A program made the position numbers and the translations under genes. Shown piece by piece: positions 7,301 through 9,393 of a stretch of DNA of 9,393 bases (position 1 is the first letter of the stretch; every line of letters begins with the position of its first letter). This DNA comes from Gammaproteobacteria bacterium (GTDB lineage Bacteria > Pseudomonadota > Gammaproteobacteria > Berkiellales > Berkiellaceae), in the NCBI GenBank assembly GCA_016874315.1, contig VGTX01000029.1:1-9393 (forward strand), written 5' to 3'. Under the pieces are notes generated by a model. That model saw only the letters and a list, made by a program, of their open reading frames with translations. It was not told where the DNA came from and searched no databases.

Positions 7301-9075
7301 TAGGCCAAAATCTGCAATATCATTTCATAATTGAAAAACTGAACACCGTTATCAATCAAGAGCACTACATCTTCTATACGCCCCAACTGCAATAATATCC
7401 CCAACGTTTCGGAAAAATTATATTCTTCATCTGCAATATATTCTGACAAAAAAGATGGATCTTTCTGAAATACCCTAACCATATAATTGATTGCTTGAGG
7501 GGAGTCTAAAACTTCATTGAACAATGTGCGTAAGAATGGATAATGGACTCGATCGAAAGACAACCCATGATCAAAGTACGCATGAAGATCACGATCAATC
7601 TTCTTCCTACTACGCAAACAATAGGTGAGAAACTCACTAATATCGAGTGACGACCATCCAGATGGTCTCTGCATATTTACAGCAACAAGGAAATTTTGAT
7701 ACAGAGCTGGCCGATCGAGAATATCATAGCATACTGCAATAATATTCTTTATCTCATCAGAAGATAAAGAACAAACAATCGATTGAAATGCCACAGCATT
7801 ATGAGTATAGAGGTCTGTAATCAAGTTATATAAAAATTCAGCAGATGGATGAAGTCCTGTAAAAAAATCCTCCGCTATTTTTTGCTCACTGACAATATGA
7901 TCAACCCCTTGAGGCATAGGCGCATATTCTAATGCTGTCAGATTTGCACCAAGTAATTGAGCCGCTCCAAAGGCAAGCAACTCCAGCCGTTCGATACATC
8001 GATCGACCCTATCATTTGTAATTGAGCGGAAAAGCTGCATAATTTCGAGAGGCTCAAGAGCTGATAGATAAGGGGTGATAGCAGCATTCAGATTTGACTG
8101 GATTGCCAAATCGGAAATCTCATCATTTTCGACGGTCTTTCTTTTTAATATACTTGAGACAATCAAAGACTGCTGCTCTGATGTTCTTTTTTGCTCTAAC
8201 GGCCAGATCCCATCAATATATGCTTGCATCTGATAGAGTTTAGTGGAGCTAAGAGCAAAACCCATAGCAATCATAAATCCTTGAAATTCAGCTGGGACTT
8301 CTAGCTGCCCTTGCGGCTGAGTGGCTATCCATTCTTGCCACTTTGTGAAAAGTTCTTTTTCATTTATTTGATTGGCAGAAAAGAAATCAGCGATAGGATA
8401 GTCAACAATCTCTCTAACCCAATGTGCTCTGACAAACCATTGTGCATCTTTCTGATAAAAACAGACTTGAAGTGGTTGGAGCGCATCATATTCTTCTGTG
8501 ACATTATAAAAACCTTGCCAAATATTATTAATGACGCGATTGCATTCAATATTTTCAAGTCCTTCTAATTCCTGCGCTTGATGATGAGACATATGCTCCT
8601 GCAGCAAGTACTCAATCACATGATCTTTTTGGCCTTGATTCATGACAGCATCTATAGACGGGTCTGGAGTGGACCAGCCAGTAAAGACCTCACGTGCATT
8701 GTGGATCGTGGTACGATCTTGCGTCATCTGTAAAATGATTTCTGACTCCAGGACACGAAACATTGAAATCAGACGCAGATCTGGTTCTTTTTTAGAATCT
8801 TTTACACGCGTTGCAATACTGACCCAACGAGCATTCTGGCTATCCTGGAGATTGAGGAGAATTGTTGGGGTATTTTGCGTCAGTGAAAAAGCCACTATTG
8901 GGGTGCGATCAGATATAATCTCCCAATCATGATTTTCTAAAGGAAGAGCACGGCTTTCCAATATAATCGTGGACTGATTATTCTCATCTTGTTGAGTTCG
9001 AAAGCGATATACAGATTTGATATTTCCATTTTCATCCAAACCAAACCGATATTTTTGATAATCTAGCCGATCCAT
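4360..9075 (-). CDS. Giant cytosolic-type alpha-solenoid protein with C-terminal ankyrin-like repeats
   Basis: Protein of 1571 aa, not recognised as a named family. It has no signal peptide or membrane segment. The first ~135 residues look beta-rich, with alternating polar and hydrophobic strands (for example YRFGLDENGNIKSVYRF). From about 150 onward the sequence is dominated by amphipathic helices, consistent with an alpha-solenoid. The C-terminus (about 1445-1530) holds degenerate ankyrin-like repeats, clearest at FLLENGADPSLKNSRGES followed by AYDFAS, with a weaker upstream copy around LIECGGNIND. The tail is Pro- and Arg-rich. Ankyrin modules bind proteins, and large ankyrin proteins are common among secreted proteins of intracellular bacteria. 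That role here is inference. ATG at 9075 is the first ATG after an in-frame TAG about 36 nt upstream. No Shine-Dalgarno precedes it and a TATAAT box ends only 9 nt before it. Monocistronic, ending at a strong terminator. Asp-Arg pairs are frequent. Confidence 0.75.
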   Translation of the reverse strand: MDRLDYQKYRFGLDENGNIKSVYRFRTQQDENNQSTIILESRALPLENHDWEIISDRTPIVAFSLTQNTPTILLNLQDSQNARWVSIATRVKDSKKEPDLRLISMFRVLESEIILQMTQDRTTIHNAREVFTGWSTPDPSIDAVMNQGQKDHVIEYLLQEHMSHHQAQELEGLENIECNRVINNIWQGFYNVTEEYDALQPLQVCFYQKDAQWFVRAHWVREIVDYPIADFFSANQINEKELFTKWQEWIATQPQGQLEVPAEFQGFMIAMGFALSSTKLYQMQAYIDGIWPLEQKRTSEQQSLIVSSILKRKTVENDEISDLAIQSNLNAAITPYLSALEPLEIMQLFRSITNDRVDRCIERLELLAFGAAQLLGANLTALEYAPMPQGVDHIVSEQKIAEDFFTGLHPSAEFLYNLITDLYTHNAVAFQSIVCSLSSDEIKNIIAVCYDILDRPALYQNFLVAVNMQRPSGWSSLDISEFLTYCLRSRKKIDRDLHAYFDHGLSFDRVHYPFLRTLFNEVLDSPQAINYMVRVFQKDPSFLSEYIADEEYNFSETLGILLQLGRIEDVVLLIDNGVQFFNYEMILQILAYKDQRLFDKMIALCDRVNLSNHSLQDIMIALDRQKFPRHDIARFCYAYREQLIKTPTDRAIFYWFELEQQDSGLPAKKSQAYTALDGINLLNILKDIDHESDILGLPKEFLKKYNMGVCNGSMIAEIFETIFTENFSIESVPGAADMIINLLEKADRCLNGNGDILFGNFILGIQKTSKEVKERVLLQMHSHMPPAFVIFLIVSLQEDYKNAGLKLENQEILKYVHDYVINQKSFLNTHDSQASWILFRTSFVKTTMISLIHHFSQEDFEQMHQHEGAETPWSLLIVLHVYMMNKDRDLKNIIDRNFEIFLKMMPLHAHKNYNEDIINDWMNYCYEVLQDNDREKASAVIPHLLDADAMQKWPIEKMHPNILRQLLAHNPDTVHPKLDLYIQKNMQTLTQSIEMLHLICTHNQYKSDAQQYIKDAFNRNMRHLSSENFLTKNSWQSILLFFKDFPESGNLFFDSIYGFEQRIYDGIMQLCAKENTLDDLSVFEKQYLIDQPTVFYRVIIKCLQSKHVNIAQVKKWREFYKEHHGSNLNKKEGNILKFAPFLDVTGLINDRFLSEFCYNREAYKDLSDEFSLFTQAYNNQLIEKSRSGELSDAVAAQCLLPADEGIAPETQKAMNAFGGVGVLLQKLRGNCKYKSRSFMYGQYLVNTKKNGIHFRNKLYGLVKDLLTEKPDLMSWWNQGVLKREYAIMLGVYSNNEELVEAALKSDDPFSAIEIDYNIFYFALRQPTSSKILDRLIGAISKNDDLIDYIFLAIVDGGSADLIAELLHMQKVQVMSCNKVMDIDSVHKIDLFNLCWVYNRGDVLEAILSKDEQNKDKLLQRFMEIAFNDFLYSHEDYIPNTLYSDLERTCQFILKLIECGGNINDCSLPALGTPLIRVLREIRDHRNPDSLDHPNLDDLKSLVKFLLENGADPSLKNSRGESAYDFASQCNPPLDLKSMIDSIAAHPYRPIAPLTAILDSKPEHAPRNRESK

Positions 9076-9084
9076 AACATAGCC

Positions 9085-9110
9085 ATTATAAGGGAGTATA
9101 TTCCTATACT
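9085..9110 (-). promoter_or_regulatory. Promoter and dyad upstream of the giant gene
   Basis: On the minus strand TATAAT (9090-9085) lies 9 nt before the ATG, which would give an almost leaderless mRNA. A second -10 candidate, TATACT (9100-9095), would give a leader of roughly 10-12 nt. The second box is one arm of a perfect dyad, AGTATA (9095-9100), TTCC, TATACT (9105-9110), a possible operator. No good -35 is seen for either box. Confidence 0.4.
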
Positions 9111-9131
9111 AGCGCTTAGCTTGATGATCAT

Positions 9132-9145
9132 GGTGTGTAAACACC
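9132..9145. repeat. Short inverted repeat GGTGT-GTAA-ACACC
   Basis: Perfect 5-bp arms (9132-9136 and 9141-9145) with a 4-nt centre lie upstream of the giant gene's promoter candidates, about 57 nt before its ATG. It could be an operator half of the control region. It is short enough to be chance. Confidence 0.3.
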
Positions 9146-9193
9146 GATCTTAAAAATATAACACATTTAAAAATCAAATACATAACAATCAAT

Positions 9194-9220
9194 CGGAGAG
9201 CATATTTTCTATACTCTCCG
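9194..9220 (-). terminator. Probable terminator of the right-edge gene
   Basis: CGGAGAG (9194-9200) and CTCTCCG (9214-9220) pair perfectly, with a further 3 bp (ATA/TAT) inside after one mismatch. The hairpin starts about 15 nt after the minus-strand stop at 9235-9237 and is followed on the minus strand by a T-rich but interrupted ATTGATTGTTATG stretch. Its position fits termination of the gene coming from the right edge. A T7 run exists on the + side, but no + gene is there. Confidence 0.55.
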
Positions 9221-9234
9221 TATGATCTCTTTTT

Positions 9235-9393
9235 TTAAAATGAAGGTTTCTTGAGATCTTTATCTGTAGGAATAACCTCCCCTTGCGTACACATAACCTT
9301 TTGGTAAGCAGAAGAACGATCGGGATGTGTATGACGAAAATCGAGAGATTGTCTGATAAAAGGAGGCACCATCAACGCACATGCAATCATCGT
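9235..9393 (-). CDS. Unidentified protein, C-terminal part (partial, open at right edge)
   Basis: An open minus-strand frame runs from the window edge to TAA at 9237-9235, giving 52 residues. It begins with a hydrophobic run (TMIACALMVPPFI) and ends in a polar tail containing DFRHTHPDRSSAYQ and a Lys/Pro-rich terminus. I do not recognise it. Support for it being real coding sequence is the long stop-free frame reaching the edge, an in-frame Asp-Arg written as GATCGT like the neighbouring genes, and a hairpin just after the stop. The hydrophobic run could be the last part of a membrane segment. An ATG at 9390 could also make it a complete 51-residue small protein with its ribosome-binding site outside the window. 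These cannot be separated here. Confidence 0.5.
   Translation of the reverse strand, partial: TMIACALMVPPFIRQSLDFRHTHPDRSSAYQKVMCTQGEVIPTDKDLKKPSF

Overview
The window is an AT-rich bacterial segment with tight gene spacing. The only confidently recognised core gene is the 3' end of sucA (2-oxoglutarate dehydrogenase E1) at the left edge. The ankyrin repeats, the family of N-terminally anchored proteins and a hairpin resembling the dispersed GTCAT-GCGAG palindromes I recall from intracellular proteobacteria suggest a host-associated proteobacterium, perhaps an alphaproteobacterial endosymbiont. That assignment is an inference and is not proven by the sequence.

Layout from left to right. (1) sucA 3' end on +, stopping at 407. 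(2) A perfect 12-bp hairpin at 424-455, shared with the stop codon of the convergent gene. (3) Two overlapping minus-strand paralogs (2993 to 1719, then 1722 to 448), each 424 aa. They overlap by 4 nt and are probably translationally coupled. (4) A 91-bp divergent promoter region (2994-3084). (5) A third, diverged paralog on + (3085-4305, 406 aa). (6) A perfect 12-bp bidirectional terminator at 4322-4350. (7) A very large minus-strand gene (9075 to 4360, 1571 aa) that looks like an alpha-helical solenoid ending in degenerate ankyrin repeats. (8) A short regulatory and terminator region (9076-9234). (9) The 3' end of another minus-strand gene running off the right edge. No gap exceeds 300 bases. 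I saw no tRNA, rRNA, IS element or CRISPR array.

The most interesting content is the three-member paralogous family. Two members carry a signature resembling GT-A glycosyltransferases of the DXD sugar-binding / clostridial-glucosylating-toxin type: I(M)Q-W near the N-terminus, then SD..LR, then IY(I/M)D(I/V)D, then a late GGIGPGLW. They also have an N-terminal membrane anchor or signal and six position-conserved cysteines, which would fit an exported, disulfide-bonded protein. The divergently transcribed third member keeps the anchor and scaffold. It has lost the second Asp of DXD, the SD..LR arginine, the GPG motif and the equivalent cysteines, so it looks like a catalytically dead or repurposed copy. 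With the ankyrin giant next door, the region reads as an accessory cluster of possible host-interaction proteins beside a TCA-cycle gene. This functional link is inference.

A second, compositional signal is the hexamer CGATCG. I counted 17 copies by eye, against roughly one expected from base composition. Nearly all read in frame as Asp-Arg codons.
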